Assembly (NCBI RefSeq): GCF_036408795.1
Contig: NZ_JAZGJP010000007.1
Coordinates: 55,587-119,586, forward strand
Source: Olsenella_L kribbiana
Lineage (GTDB): Bacteria; Actinomycetota; Coriobacteriia; Coriobacteriales; Atopobiaceae
Direction of reading: 5' to 3'
DNA: 64,000 nt
Of the stretch, positions 54,247 to 62,895 are shown piece after piece; positions within the stretch are counted from its first letter, which is position 1, and every line of letters starts with the position of its first letter. The notes under the pieces are model-generated. The model had not been told where the DNA came from. It did no database searches and was given only the letters and a program-made list of their open reading frames with translations. Position numbers and translations under genes: made by a program.

Positions 54247-56508
54247 ATGAAGAAGACGCTTGAATGGACACATCCAGCATTGCATCTCGTTCAGAAGGCA
54301 CTTGTGGCTGCTGTCGCAATCATCGCGGCAGTGGGGCTCTTCGCCGTGCCTGTGCCTGCATATGCAGACAGCACGCTCTCGCTGCCTGCGCCTGATCACG
54401 CAAAAACTGCCGTGCTTGATCCTAAAACAGGCAAGATTACGATTACGCTCAGCGTTACGGGCAAGACTGACGCAAGCCAGTCTACGACCAGTGCGAATGT
54501 CATCGTTGTCCTCGATACTTCTGGATCGATGGACCAGGTTGTCAGCCACTCTGGCACTGTGCACTATGTCGCAGAAGATAGCTGGGGCAACGGTGGACAA
54601 TATGGTCTTGTTAACGGCGAATATGTGCAGCTTACTAGAGAGATCAGTTGGTGGAGCTATACCTATTACTATACCGATTCAGATGGCAACCAGGTGGAGT
54701 ATACAGGTCAGCGCTATAAGCAATCTACCGATGTGACTCGTTTGGATGTAGCGAAGCAGGCACTTTCTAATCTTGCCGACCAACTCATCTCTTCGTCCGA
54801 TAGCACCGTGAAGATTGCCCTCGAGACATTCTCAGATAATGGCAATGAGGTAAGCGATTATTACGGCGCAGGACATGCTGATGACTTCAAGAGCCTTGTG
54901 AATGGAACCGTTGCTGATGGTGGCACGAACTGGGCAGATGCTCTCGCAAAGGCGAATGAAAAGGCTGCGGATCCGGCAGAGAAGTCTACTCCTACTTATA
55001 TCGTCTTCCTGTCTGATGGCAAGCCGACGTATGGCATGTACAATGGTTATCGCTATGGTGATGGCACCGAGAGCCAGAAAAACTTGAGCTACCTCGATGA
55101 TTTTGTCACTGATGCTGTCAATACGGCAAATGCGAGGCCAGACAATGTCTATGGCTTCTATGCAATCTATACCGGCTCTGATGCCAAATCTAGCATGAAC
55201 AGCTTTGCTGGCCGCACAAATGCTTCGCCGGACGGAGCTGCAATAGACGGTTCGGATAGTACCGCTCTCAACAATGCGTTCAACAAAATTGTCACGACTA
55301 TCCAGTCGAGCATTTCTTATACCAACGTCAAGATCACTGACCCCAATTCTGATTTTGTGGAATATGTTCTCCCCACGGATTCTAACGAGCCGACATTTAC
55401 CTATACGAAGGGTGGCGAGACTTGGGGCGATGCACCTGCTGCCTATGTCGAGAATGACAGTGTTGTATGGGATCTCGGCAACCGCACGCTTGATCCAAAC
55501 GTGACCTATTCCGTAAGCTTCGAAGTCAAGCTTAAGCAGGAAGCATACAATGCTGCTGCTCCGGCGGGTGACGAGACTCCAGTTACAACTGTTGATACCA
55601 ATAAAATGGCGCAGCTTGCCTATAGCACTGTGATTACGAAGGACGGTAAAGCTGGTGACCCGACCGTCCAGGACCCTGTTGCTATTCCATCGCGTCAGGT
55701 AGATGTTCCGACATCTAAGCTTGTCATCACGAAGACCTGGGTTGGCGAAGGCGACAAGCCGAGCTCCATCACGCTTAAGATTAAGCAGGACGGTCATGAC
55801 TATAAGACAGTGACTGTGCAGCCGGATGCCGCTGGCAACTGGGCGACCACGGTTGATGTTGCCACTGGTCCTGATGGTCATTCCTACACCATCGATGAGG
55901 AGCCAATCAGTGGTTGGACAGAGACCACTAAGGCCGCCGGTGTCACCTTCAAGAACCTCTTCACTGAGTACAGCGGCCAGAACATCGAGAATACTTTCCA
56001 GTCCGGTAAGCTGACTCTTACGAAGAAGATCAAGGGCAATGCTGCAAACACTTCCGACACGTTTAAGTTCGATCTGAGCTGCCCCGAGCTCAAGAACAAA
56101 GAGTTCACGAGTGGAAACAAAACCATCTCGTTCGATAGCGATGGTAAGGCGACTGTCGATCTCACCAACGGTGAGAAAATCGAGCTGGACAATGTTCCTG
56201 CCGGTAAGGCCATCGATATCACTGAGCGTGCTTCGGATACTCCAAATGCGCAGATGACGACTGTGGCCGAGGTCGGCAACACTACTACGACCTTTAAGGA
56301 CGGCCAGGACAAGAAAGTCCGTGCGACTGTTGCAGATGGCGGAACCACGGAAGTTGTCTACACTAACCAGATAAAAATTGCTCCGGACACTGGTCTTGAT
56401 ATCTCCACTACATCTCAGGGCGTGCTTCTTGGTGTGGCTGCAGCAGGTGCAGCAACGCTTGCAGCAGCTGCCATAAGGAAGAACCATGGCGAGCGAAAGG
56501 AGAAGTAG
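54247..56508 (+). CDS. Pilus tip adhesin with von Willebrand A and Cna-B-like domains
   Basis: A 753-residue surface protein. A signal peptide ends at PAYA. A von Willebrand A domain at about 85-345 has the metal-site motif DTSGSMD (Asp90, Ser92, Ser94). A Cna-B-like domain starts at about residue 500 (VITKTWVGEGDKPSSITLKI), then another Ig-like repeat (KLTLTKKIKGNAANTSDTF). The C-terminus carries an APDTG sorting signal, a hydrophobic helix and the basic tail RKNHGERKEK. The start ATG 54247 lies six bases after GAGG; an ATG four codons earlier is possible. It is the first gene of the pilus operon and the likely tip adhesin. Its 3' end overlaps the next gene by 23 bases. Confidence 0.88.
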   Translation: MKKTLEWTHPALHLVQKALVAAVAIIAAVGLFAVPVPAYADSTLSLPAPDHAKTAVLDPKTGKITITLSVTGKTDASQSTTSANVIVVLDTSGSMDQVVSHSGTVHYVAEDSWGNGGQYGLVNGEYVQLTREISWWSYTYYYTDSDGNQVEYTGQRYKQSTDVTRLDVAKQALSNLADQLISSSDSTVKIALETFSDNGNEVSDYYGAGHADDFKSLVNGTVADGGTNWADALAKANEKAADPAEKSTPTYIVFLSDGKPTYGMYNGYRYGDGTESQKNLSYLDDFVTDAVNTANARPDNVYGFYAIYTGSDAKSSMNSFAGRTNASPDGAAIDGSDSTALNNAFNKIVTTIQSSISYTNVKITDPNSDFVEYVLPTDSNEPTFTYTKGGETWGDAPAAYVENDSVVWDLGNRTLDPNVTYSVSFEVKLKQEAYNAAAPAGDETPVTTVDTNKMAQLAYSTVITKDGKAGDPTVQDPVAIPSRQVDVPTSKLVITKTWVGEGDKPSSITLKIKQDGHDYKTVTVQPDAAGNWATTVDVATGPDGHSYTIDEEPISGWTETTKAAGVTFKNLFTEYSGQNIENTFQSGKLTLTKKIKGNAANTSDTFKFDLSCPELKNKEFTSGNKTISFDSDGKATVDLTNGEKIELDNVPAGKAIDITERASDTPNAQMTTVAEVGNTTTTFKDGQDKKVRATVADGGTTEVVYTNQIKIAPDTGLDISTTSQGVLLGVAAAGAATLAAAAIRKNHGERKEK

Positions 56509-56815
56509 ACGGCAGAGCACTGGGCGCCAGGGCCAGATGGCACAAGAGCCCCAAGATCCGCAGGAGCTATCCCTGGAGCTCATAGCGCAGAAGCTCGACC
56601 AGCTCACATGGCGGCACAGCCTCATGGGAGTGGACGAGCGGGAGGTATGGCACGTAATAGAGAGGCTGGACGAGATGTACCGGCAGCTCTACCGCGAACA
56701 GGAAGTTCGCTACGAGGCTCTTCTCAAAGAAGCCAGACAGCAGCACCTGACGTCATCCCCCTCCGACGAAACGAGACCTCTCGTAGTCAGAAATCCACAA
56801 CGGATTCGTGGCTAG
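56486..56815 (+). CDS. Small charged protein of the pilus operon, helical
   Basis: A 109-residue, strongly charged helical protein (ELSLELIAQKLDQLTWRHS; EVWHVIERLDEMYRQLYREQ) without membrane segments. Its start, behind AAGGAAG, overlaps the adhesin gene. Its 3' end overlaps the frame of the signal-peptidase-like protein, which has no good start of its own. Either it is a separate cytoplasmic protein coupled to the next gene, or a one-base indel has split one protein made of this coiled domain plus the signal-peptidase-like domain. I do not recognise the family. Confidence 0.55.
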   Translation: MASERRSRRQSTGRQGQMAQEPQDPQELSLELIAQKLDQLTWRHSLMGVDEREVWHVIERLDEMYRQLYREQEVRYEALLKEARQQHLTSSPSDETRPLVVRNPQRIRG

Positions 56816-57372
56816 AAGGGTTCCATGCAGATATTCTCCAAGCTCCGACTCACGAGGCAATCGAGAAGCGAAGAAGACGCTTCGAGACCCAGAGGTCGGT
56901 AGCGGGTACCTTGCTCAAGCTCCTGATATTCGTTGGAGCTCTGTATCTGGTCTTCTCTACGGTCTTCGGGTTCTTCCGGGTTGCAGGCAATGCAATGCGG
57001 CCGACGGCAGGAGATGGGGACCTGGCACTGACGACGAGGATCTTCGACTCGCTTGAGACGAACGATCTGGTCGTGTACGAACACAGCGGAGTGCTTCAGC
57101 TCGGACGTGTGGTTGCACAGCCAGGAGATTCGGTCGAGATTGACGATGACGGAGACCTTCTCGTCAACGGCAACCTGCAGGCTTCGGTCACGCAGGGAGC
57201 CACAGAGAAAGGATCGGGTTCCTTCGAATACCCGGTTGTCCTGGGGGATGGGCAGTACTTCATCCTCAACGACGACAGAAGCTCTACCCAAGACTCGAGA
57301 GAGCTTGGTCCGGTTGGTCTTAACGAGGTCAGAGGAAAGCTCATAGCACTCCTCAGACTCCGTGAGATATAG
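56647..57372 (+). CDS. Catalytically inactive signal-peptidase-like pilus assembly protein (SipA-like)
   Basis: A membrane protein of the signal peptidase I (S26) fold: a basic helix, one membrane segment (LLKLLIFVGALYLVFSTVFGFF), then an outer beta domain. Where active enzymes have GxSMxP it reads GNAMRPT, with Ala (codon 56992-56994) for the catalytic Ser. Where the general-base Lys should precede RVI it has LGRVVAQPGD, with Gly at 57103-57105. The other boxes, GDGDLALTTR and LNDDRSSTQDSRELG, are kept. Streptococcal SipA is altered at the same two places and aids pilus polymerisation. ATG 56647 is the last in-frame start; the first 45 residues may not be real. Confidence 0.72.
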   Translation: MARNREAGRDVPAALPRTGSSLRGSSQRSQTAAPDVIPLRRNETSRSQKSTTDSWLEGFHADILQAPTHEAIEKRRRRFETQRSVAGTLLKLLIFVGALYLVFSTVFGFFRVAGNAMRPTAGDGDLALTTRIFDSLETNDLVVYEHSGVLQLGRVVAQPGDSVEIDDDGDLLVNGNLQASVTQGATEKGSGSFEYPVVLGDGQYFILNDDRSSTQDSRELGPVGLNEVRGKLIALLRLREI

Positions 57373-57399
57373 GTAAGTCCTTAGAGGAAGGGATTCATC

Positions 57400-58494
57400 A
57401 TGAAGTTCACTACGAAGAAGTTTGGGAGCATCGCTACTGCTGCAGTGCTTGCAGGCACCATGGCATTCATGCCGGCAACTGCATTTGCTGTCTCGTTCAA
57501 CGATGAAGCTTCCAGCACTGTTGCTGGAACCACCGTCTTGAACAAGGAATGGGACGCTGCATCTGCTACACAGTTCAACAATACAGAGACTTTCAAGTTT
57601 GATGTGAAATACATCGGTGGGTCTAAAGTCGGTTCTTGGGATTATACCGAGAGCAAACTCTCAACTGATACAAAGATCGTTACGCTTTCTTCTGAGTGGG
57701 CAAAGAATGCAGCAGGGACTGTTTCAAAGGCAAGTCTTGATGCAAAGACTCTTCTTGCTGGATATAACTTCACTACTCCTGGTGTTTATAACTTTGAGGT
57801 CAAGGAAGAGAATACTAGCAATCCCAACATTAAGTATGACGATAACACGTATACAGTAACTGTCGTTGTTACCATGCCTGAAGACTACCCCACGAACTCT
57901 ACTCCCGTAATTGAGAGTGTTGGTGTTCAGAAGACCGTCGACGGCAAGACGACAAAGACTCCTGCAAACTTTAAGAACACTGCAGCTAAGAATGACAGCC
58001 TTAAAGTTTCAAAGAAGGTTGCCGGTGCTGCAGCAAATACCGGGGATCAATTTACTTATAAGCTGACTCTCGAAGGTGCAAAAGGCTCGTATGACTATGT
58101 CATTACTGGTGACGGCGCCACTGAGAATGACAAGGGAACCATCAAGAGCGGCGATACTTTCTATCTCAAGCACAATCAGCAGATTGAAATCAAGAACCTT
58201 CCTGAGAATGCAAAGTATACGGTCGAGGAGACCGATACTCAGGACTACGACAGCACCGATATCAAGGATAGCGATGAGGCCGAATCGACCGTGAAGAAGG
58301 GCACGACACCGACTGCTAAGGGAACAATTAGCGCTGACGGCGATACTGTTGCCTTTACCAATAACAAGGGCTTCGCTTCCCAGACCGGCATCACGATGAA
58401 CACCCTCCCGTTCGTCGCAGTTGCTACGGTTGCAGTTGCAGGTGGTGCAGCCCTCGTTATCTCCCGTCGTCGTCACGCTGGCGAGGACTTCTAA
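57400..58494 (+). CDS. Major pilin, FctA (Spy0128)-like
   Basis: A 364-residue surface protein with a signal peptide ending near AFAV. It has two Ig-like FctA/Cna-B-type domains: about 40-185 (VLNKEWDAASATQFNNTETF; YTVTVVVTMPED) and about 195-325 (SLKVSKKVAGAAANTGDQF; KYTVEETD; VAFTNNKG). The Lys, Glu and Asn residues for internal isopeptide bonds are in the expected places. The sorting signal is SQTG, followed by a hydrophobic helix and the basic tail SRRRHAGEDF. ATG 57400 follows GAGGAAGGG. It should be the polymerised backbone of the pilus, joined by the class B sortase seven bases downstream. Confidence 0.87.
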   Translation: MKFTTKKFGSIATAAVLAGTMAFMPATAFAVSFNDEASSTVAGTTVLNKEWDAASATQFNNTETFKFDVKYIGGSKVGSWDYTESKLSTDTKIVTLSSEWAKNAAGTVSKASLDAKTLLAGYNFTTPGVYNFEVKEENTSNPNIKYDDNTYTVTVVVTMPEDYPTNSTPVIESVGVQKTVDGKTTKTPANFKNTAAKNDSLKVSKKVAGAAANTGDQFTYKLTLEGAKGSYDYVITGDGATENDKGTIKSGDTFYLKHNQQIEIKNLPENAKYTVEETDTQDYDSTDIKDSDEAESTVKKGTTPTAKGTISADGDTVAFTNNKGFASQTGITMNTLPFVAVATVAVAGGAALVISRRRHAGEDF

Positions 58495-58500
58495 AGAGCG

Positions 58501-59283
58501 ATGAGTGCGGCAGCAGACACCTTCGGAACCTATGGAAGGTACGGGCACCAGACAGCTGGTGCCCGTGCTGCCCGCATCTTTGACCATGCTGCTACGTGGG
58601 TCATGGCAATCGTCCTTCTTCTGATCGGAGGACTTGCAGGGTATTCCCTCTATGATTCCTATCAGGTTGTGGAAGGGTCAGACCTCACGCAGTACCGACC
58701 TGGAGGATATGGGTTCGGAGAGCTTCTTGCGATGAACCCGGATGTTTGTGCCTGGCTTACCGTTGACAACACAGGCATCGATTATCCCGTCGTCCAGGGT
58801 GCCGATGACTTCGAGTATCTGGACAAGGATGCGACGGGTGCAAGCTCTGCGTCAGGATCTCTTTTCCTGGACAGCGCCTGTGACCGTAACTTCACCGAGC
58901 CCTATGAAGTCATCATGGGACACCATATGGTGGCTCACAAGATGTTCGGCGACCTCGACCTCTTCCTGGATCAGAGCTTCTTCGATGCGAACAAGACAGC
59001 CAAGCTGTACCTGCCGCAGGAAACGCTCGAGCTCGAAGTGGACGCGGTGCTCACAGACAATGCTTACGACCAGGTCATCTTCGGGACGCCTGCAGAAGAC
59101 GGACAGGTGGCAGAGGTCGTGCAGAAGGCGGAGAGCTCGGCTGTGCACTACCGCGAAGGCAGCCTCTCTTCGGAAGATCAGATCATCTCGCTTTCGACCT
59201 GCTCTTCCGATGCGACGGATGCGAGGACCATCGTGCTCTGCAAGGTGGTTGCGCGCTATGCACAGGACAATGCAGGAGACTAG
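58501..59283 (+). CDS. Class B sortase, pilin polymerase
   Basis: A 260-residue transpeptidase with one N-terminal membrane helix (about 33-50) and a class B sortase domain. The catalytic residues are His141 (VIMGHHMV), Cys234 (SLSTCSS) and Arg242 (DARTIVLCKV), and NPDVCAWLTVDNTGIDYPVVQ is the usual SrtB start. ATG 58501 lies seven bases after the major pilin stop. In the streptococcal FCT-3 pilus a class B sortase polymerises FctA, and the gene order here suggests the same. It is the only sortase in the window, so a housekeeping sortase elsewhere may attach the pilus to the wall. Confidence 0.92.
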   Translation: MSAAADTFGTYGRYGHQTAGARAARIFDHAATWVMAIVLLLIGGLAGYSLYDSYQVVEGSDLTQYRPGGYGFGELLAMNPDVCAWLTVDNTGIDYPVVQGADDFEYLDKDATGASSASGSLFLDSACDRNFTEPYEVIMGHHMVAHKMFGDLDLFLDQSFFDANKTAKLYLPQETLELEVDAVLTDNAYDQVIFGTPAEDGQVAEVVQKAESSAVHYREGSLSSEDQIISLSTCSSDATDARTIVLCKVVARYAQDNAGD

Positions 59284-59373
59284 CGATTCTGTGCCTGCTC
59301 GCTGGGCAGGCATGAGGCATACAGGATGCCGGAACCCCCAGTTCACGGCTACAACAGAGAAGGACACAAGGAT

Positions 59374-60063
59374 ATGATCAGGCAGAGCAAAGTTGGATCG
59401 TTCCGCAGAAGCGGTGCACGCGGACTCGCCTTGTTCGTGGCAGCTCTGGGTCTCATCTGCGCCGTCATTGCCGGAACCGCAGCTCCCGCGTATGCGTATG
59501 AGAAGGCAGAAGCCTCCATCCCGGTAGAGATCACGCTCTCAGGCGATACGGCTGAGTCTGTTCCCGGTTTTACGGTTACGGCTACGCCTCAGAACGAGGC
59601 AAGTGCCAAGGCTCTTGCTGATGATGCGCTCACCTTCGATGCAGCTGCCAAAGCTTCATTCGCTGTCACGGCAGATGAGCCAGTCGAGTACTCCTACAAG
59701 GTGACCCAGACGGCAGGCACTGCCGAGAACTGGCAGTACGATACGCGCACCTACCAGGTGACCGTGCAGTTCTGGAATGACAACACGGAGAAGCTGACAC
59801 CCAAGGTATTCATCTACGAGCTCGATGAGTCTGGCAAGAAGGTCGGCGGGGCCGAGCTCTGCACGTTTGACAACGTGTACACGGCACCTGCAGTGCCTGA
59901 GCCGAAACCGGAGCAGAAGCCTGCTGAGCAGAAGGCAGAGAAGAACCCGGATACGTCCGATACGAACTCTGTCACGATGATCCAGGCACTCTCTGCGCTG
60001 GGAATCGCCTTCGTCGGCATCGCGGTCTGCATGAAGTTTGCTCGGCGCAGGAACGAGAAGTAG
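59374..60063 (+). CDS. Minor or base pilin, FctB-like
   Basis: A 229-residue surface protein. After a signal peptide ending APAYA it has a single Ig-like domain (YSYKVTQTAGTAENWQYDTRTYQVTV region). A proline-rich stretch (PAVPEPKPEQKPAEQKAEK) follows, then an NPDTS sorting signal, a hydrophobic helix and the tail ARRRNEK. Size, domain and proline-rich tail match FctB, the wall-linked base pilin of FCT-type pili. The start ATG 59374 follows AAGGACACAAGG. It is the last gene of the pilus operon, before a strong terminator. Confidence 0.85.
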   Translation: MIRQSKVGSFRRSGARGLALFVAALGLICAVIAGTAAPAYAYEKAEASIPVEITLSGDTAESVPGFTVTATPQNEASAKALADDALTFDAAAKASFAVTADEPVEYSYKVTQTAGTAENWQYDTRTYQVTVQFWNDNTEKLTPKVFIYELDESGKKVGGAELCTFDNVYTAPAVPEPKPEQKPAEQKAEKNPDTSDTNSVTMIQALSALGIAFVGIAVCMKFARRRNEK

Positions 60064-60087
60064 TTTCTCGGTACATAGGCAAGAAGA

Positions 60088-60117
60088 GAGGCTCTTCCGG
60101 ATATCCGGAAGAGCCTC
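60088..60117. terminator. Bidirectional terminator between pilus operon and engB
   Basis: GAGGCTCTTCCGGAT and ATCCGGAAGAGCCTC form a perfect 15-bp inverted repeat. It ends the pilus operon rightward and engB leftward. Confidence 0.9.
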
Positions 60118-60141
60118 TTCGTATAGGGCCTTGCTATACGG

Positions 60142-60723
60142 TTAGCAGGACTGCTCGATGAAGCGCTTCAGGGTATCGATGCCCAGACCGGTCTGTGCCG
60201 AGGTGACGACGCAAGCCATCTCGTCGACGCCGAAGGCAGCAGCAAGCTTCCTCAGCTGTGCCTGCTGCTTCTGGCGGGAGAGCTTGTCTGCCTTGGTAAG
60301 GGCAATGATGAAGGGAAGGCCTGCTCCCTTCAGGTAGTCGATCATCTGGAGGTCGAGTGCCTGGGCATCGAGCCTGATGTCCACCAGGGCGACCACGAGA
60401 TTGTGTGAGCGTTCGCTTGTGAAGTAGGCATCGATGAGGTCGGCCCAGCGCTGCTTCTCTGCCTGGGAGCGCTGTGCGAAGCCATAGCCAGGAAGGTCCA
60501 CGAAGTGGATGCCATCAGCTTCGAAGAAGTTGATATTGGCGGTCTTTCCTGGCTTTCCTGAGACCTTGGCAAGGGACTTCCTGTTGAAGAGCTTGTTGAT
60601 GAGGGAAGACTTGCCTACATTGGAGCGGCCGACGAAGGAGACCTCTGGAGCCTTCGACTGCGGAAGCTGCTCGACCGTGCCATACGAGGCAAGATAGCGG
60701 ACCTGTTCATAGCGGATTCCCAT
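60142..60723 (-). CDS. engB: Ribosome biogenesis GTP-binding protein EngB/YsxC
   Basis: A 193-residue GTPase for 50S subunit assembly. G1 is GRSNVGKSS, G2/G3 GKTANINFF and DLPGYGFA, G4 TKADKLSR and G5 TSAQTG. Length and motifs match YsxC/YihA. It lies three bases after the helD stop on the same strand, forming an operon with it. Confidence 0.95.
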   Translation of the reverse strand: MGIRYEQVRYLASYGTVEQLPQSKAPEVSFVGRSNVGKSSLINKLFNRKSLAKVSGKPGKTANINFFEADGIHFVDLPGYGFAQRSQAEKQRWADLIDAYFTSERSHNLVVALVDIRLDAQALDLQMIDYLKGAGLPFIIALTKADKLSRQKQQAQLRKLAAAFGVDEMACVVTSAQTGLGIDTLKRFIEQSC

Positions 60724-60726
60724 GGA

Positions 60727-62895
60727 TCAGACCTCCTGTATCTGGGGAGCATACGGAGCAAGAAGCTCGGAGATGGTTCCCTGGCTGACGATAGTGACCT
60801 TGTGCATGGCACGGGAGATGGCGGTATAGAGGCGCCGTCTCGCAAGCGGCGTTGCCGGATAGACCTCTGCCTGCGCATCGGGGATGATGACCGCATCGAA
60901 CTCCAGGCCCTTGGCAAGGGAGAGGTCGAGGACGACAACGCCCTTCAAAGGCAGGATATCATCTGGCTCCATGACACGGACAGATTTCCCGAGCTGCTTT
61001 CCGAGCCAGTTGGCACGAGCTGACGTATCGCAGACAAGGGCCGTGAGGCCATCTGCATCGTGCGCTTCATCCACAAGCTCCTTGAGCTTGGCAAGATAGC
61101 TCTCGGTATCCTTTGCCTCGAAGATCTGCGCCTTCGTGCCTTCGCGCTGGACCGAGGTGGCGTGGATGTTCTCGTCCTTCTCGTAGAGCCCCATGAAGAG
61201 GGAGGTGATTTCAGGGGTGGAGCGGTAGGAGGTGAGGAGCCTGAGCTCCTGGATATCCTTGCCTTCCTCGCCGAAGCCTGCATGGACGAAGACATCCTTC
61301 ATGTCCTGGAAGGTGGCAGTGCCTTCCCGGATGGCCTGATGCTCGTCGCCCAGGAGCATGAAGTGGGCACCTGAGAAGTAGCGTGCCATCACCATGAGCT
61401 GCGCTGCGGTATAGTCCTGGACCTCATCGACCATCACATAGCGGGCCTGGCGGTCGCCGGCACCGGTGATGAGGGAGCGGAGATACAGGTACTCCACGGC
61501 ATTGAGCTGGTGTCCTACAAGCCTCTGGCCGATGCGGTCGATCCTGAGCCAGCCTGCAGCTTCGATCGTGTCATGGGCGCCTGCGTAGCGTGCCTCCACA
61601 TACTTCTTGGCAAGACGGACCGTATCCTCCTCGTCGAGGGGATTGATGGGCTCGCCGAAGATCTGCACCTGCTCGTCGAGGTCTATGCCCAGCATCTCTT
61701 CGTGGACATCGTCGTCCTTCGCAAGGGCGGCAAGCCTCTGGTTCAGCCTCTCATGGAGCACATCCTTCACGAGCGCCACAAGGCGTGGTCCCAGAGGGGT
61801 TCTCGGGAATTTGGCAAAGGCATTCTTCACCTGCGATGCCTTGATGAGCTGGGTGTCGCCGATACCGACGCCACGGATATCGTCCTCTTCGAGCTCGAGT
61901 CCTTCTATTGCCTTCTCCATCCTGAGAAGCTCTTCGGGATCGGTCTTTGTGCCGTCTGCACGGTCCTGGATGCCTTCGTGCACAAGGAAGCCGCGCCAGG
62001 TGAAGGTCTGGGGATTGGACTCTCCCAAGGAGGGGAGCACTGTATCGATGTAGCGCTGGAAGACGGCGTTCGGCGTGAAGAGATAGACCTGGCGGGGATT
62101 CAAGGTCTCCCTCTGCTGATAGAAGAGATAGGCGATGCGCTGGAGCATGACGGAGGTCTTGCCGGAGCCGGCAATGCCGTTCACGAGAAGGACCGGTATG
62201 TCCTCATGGCGGACGACGGCATTCTGCTCCTTCTGGATCGTGGCGGTGATGGCCTGGAGCTTCTCCGAGTGATGCTGCTTCAGGGCATTGAGCAGAAGCG
62301 AATCCTGGATAGCGACCGTCGTATCGAAGTACATCCTGAGGCGCTCGCCCTGCAGGTCGAACTGCCTTCTCAGAAGCAGCTCCACCTCGCGCTTCTTGCC
62401 GTTCACTTCATAGGAGGTCTTGCCCATCTCCTGGTTGTAGTAGGTCTCGGCAACTGGGCTCCTCCAGTCGATAACGACAGGATGGGAATCCCTGTCCATA
62501 ACGCCAGAGACGCCGATGTAGATGTCGCGCGGCGGCCTGTTGGGCCGCATGCGCAGCGAGACCTTCGCGAAGTAGGGCTGGTTCAGAAGCACCAGCACGC
62601 GCCTCAGCTTCTCTACGTCGAAGTCATGAGCCTGGTTGTAGGCATCGATAACGGAGTTCAGGGTCTCGATGGCGGCAAGGGTCTCCATCGCCTCGTCTTC
62701 GCCGCCGAAGTCCTGGGTGACCTCTTCGGACATGTCGCGCAGATCCTGCGCTGCTGCCTTGTGGGTGACTTCGAGCCTATGGGTGAGCTCGTCTCTGAGC
62801 TCTGTGAGCTTCTGGTAGGTTTCGCAGAGATGCTCCTGTTCCTGCCTGAAGACAGGATCGTCTGCGAACTCTTCCGGTATCTGGATGTCTGGCAT
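60727..62895 (-). CDS. helD: HelD-like UvrD/Rep family helicase
   Basis: A 722-residue superfamily 1 ATPase. It starts with a coiled-coil arm (residues about 1-110), as in HelD proteins that enter RNA polymerase and release it from DNA. The motifs are NGIAGSGKTSVMLQRIAYLF (Walker A), YVMVDEVQDYTAAQL (Walker B), LLGDEHQAIREG, LTSYRSTPEI and LDLSLAKGLEFDAVII near the C-terminus. ATG 62893-62895 follows AAGGAGGTC. It is the first gene of an operon with engB. It probably recycles stalled RNA polymerase. Confidence 0.92.
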   Translation of the reverse strand: MPDIQIPEEFADDPVFRQEQEHLCETYQKLTELRDELTHRLEVTHKAAAQDLRDMSEEVTQDFGGEDEAMETLAAIETLNSVIDAYNQAHDFDVEKLRRVLVLLNQPYFAKVSLRMRPNRPPRDIYIGVSGVMDRDSHPVVIDWRSPVAETYYNQEMGKTSYEVNGKKREVELLLRRQFDLQGERLRMYFDTTVAIQDSLLLNALKQHHSEKLQAITATIQKEQNAVVRHEDIPVLLVNGIAGSGKTSVMLQRIAYLFYQQRETLNPRQVYLFTPNAVFQRYIDTVLPSLGESNPQTFTWRGFLVHEGIQDRADGTKTDPEELLRMEKAIEGLELEEDDIRGVGIGDTQLIKASQVKNAFAKFPRTPLGPRLVALVKDVLHERLNQRLAALAKDDDVHEEMLGIDLDEQVQIFGEPINPLDEEDTVRLAKKYVEARYAGAHDTIEAAGWLRIDRIGQRLVGHQLNAVEYLYLRSLITGAGDRQARYVMVDEVQDYTAAQLMVMARYFSGAHFMLLGDEHQAIREGTATFQDMKDVFVHAGFGEEGKDIQELRLLTSYRSTPEITSLFMGLYEKDENIHATSVQREGTKAQIFEAKDTESYLAKLKELVDEAHDADGLTALVCDTSARANWLGKQLGKSVRVMEPDDILPLKGVVVLDLSLAKGLEFDAVIIPDAQAEVYPATPLARRRLYTAISRAMHKVTIVSQGTISELLAPYAPQIQEV

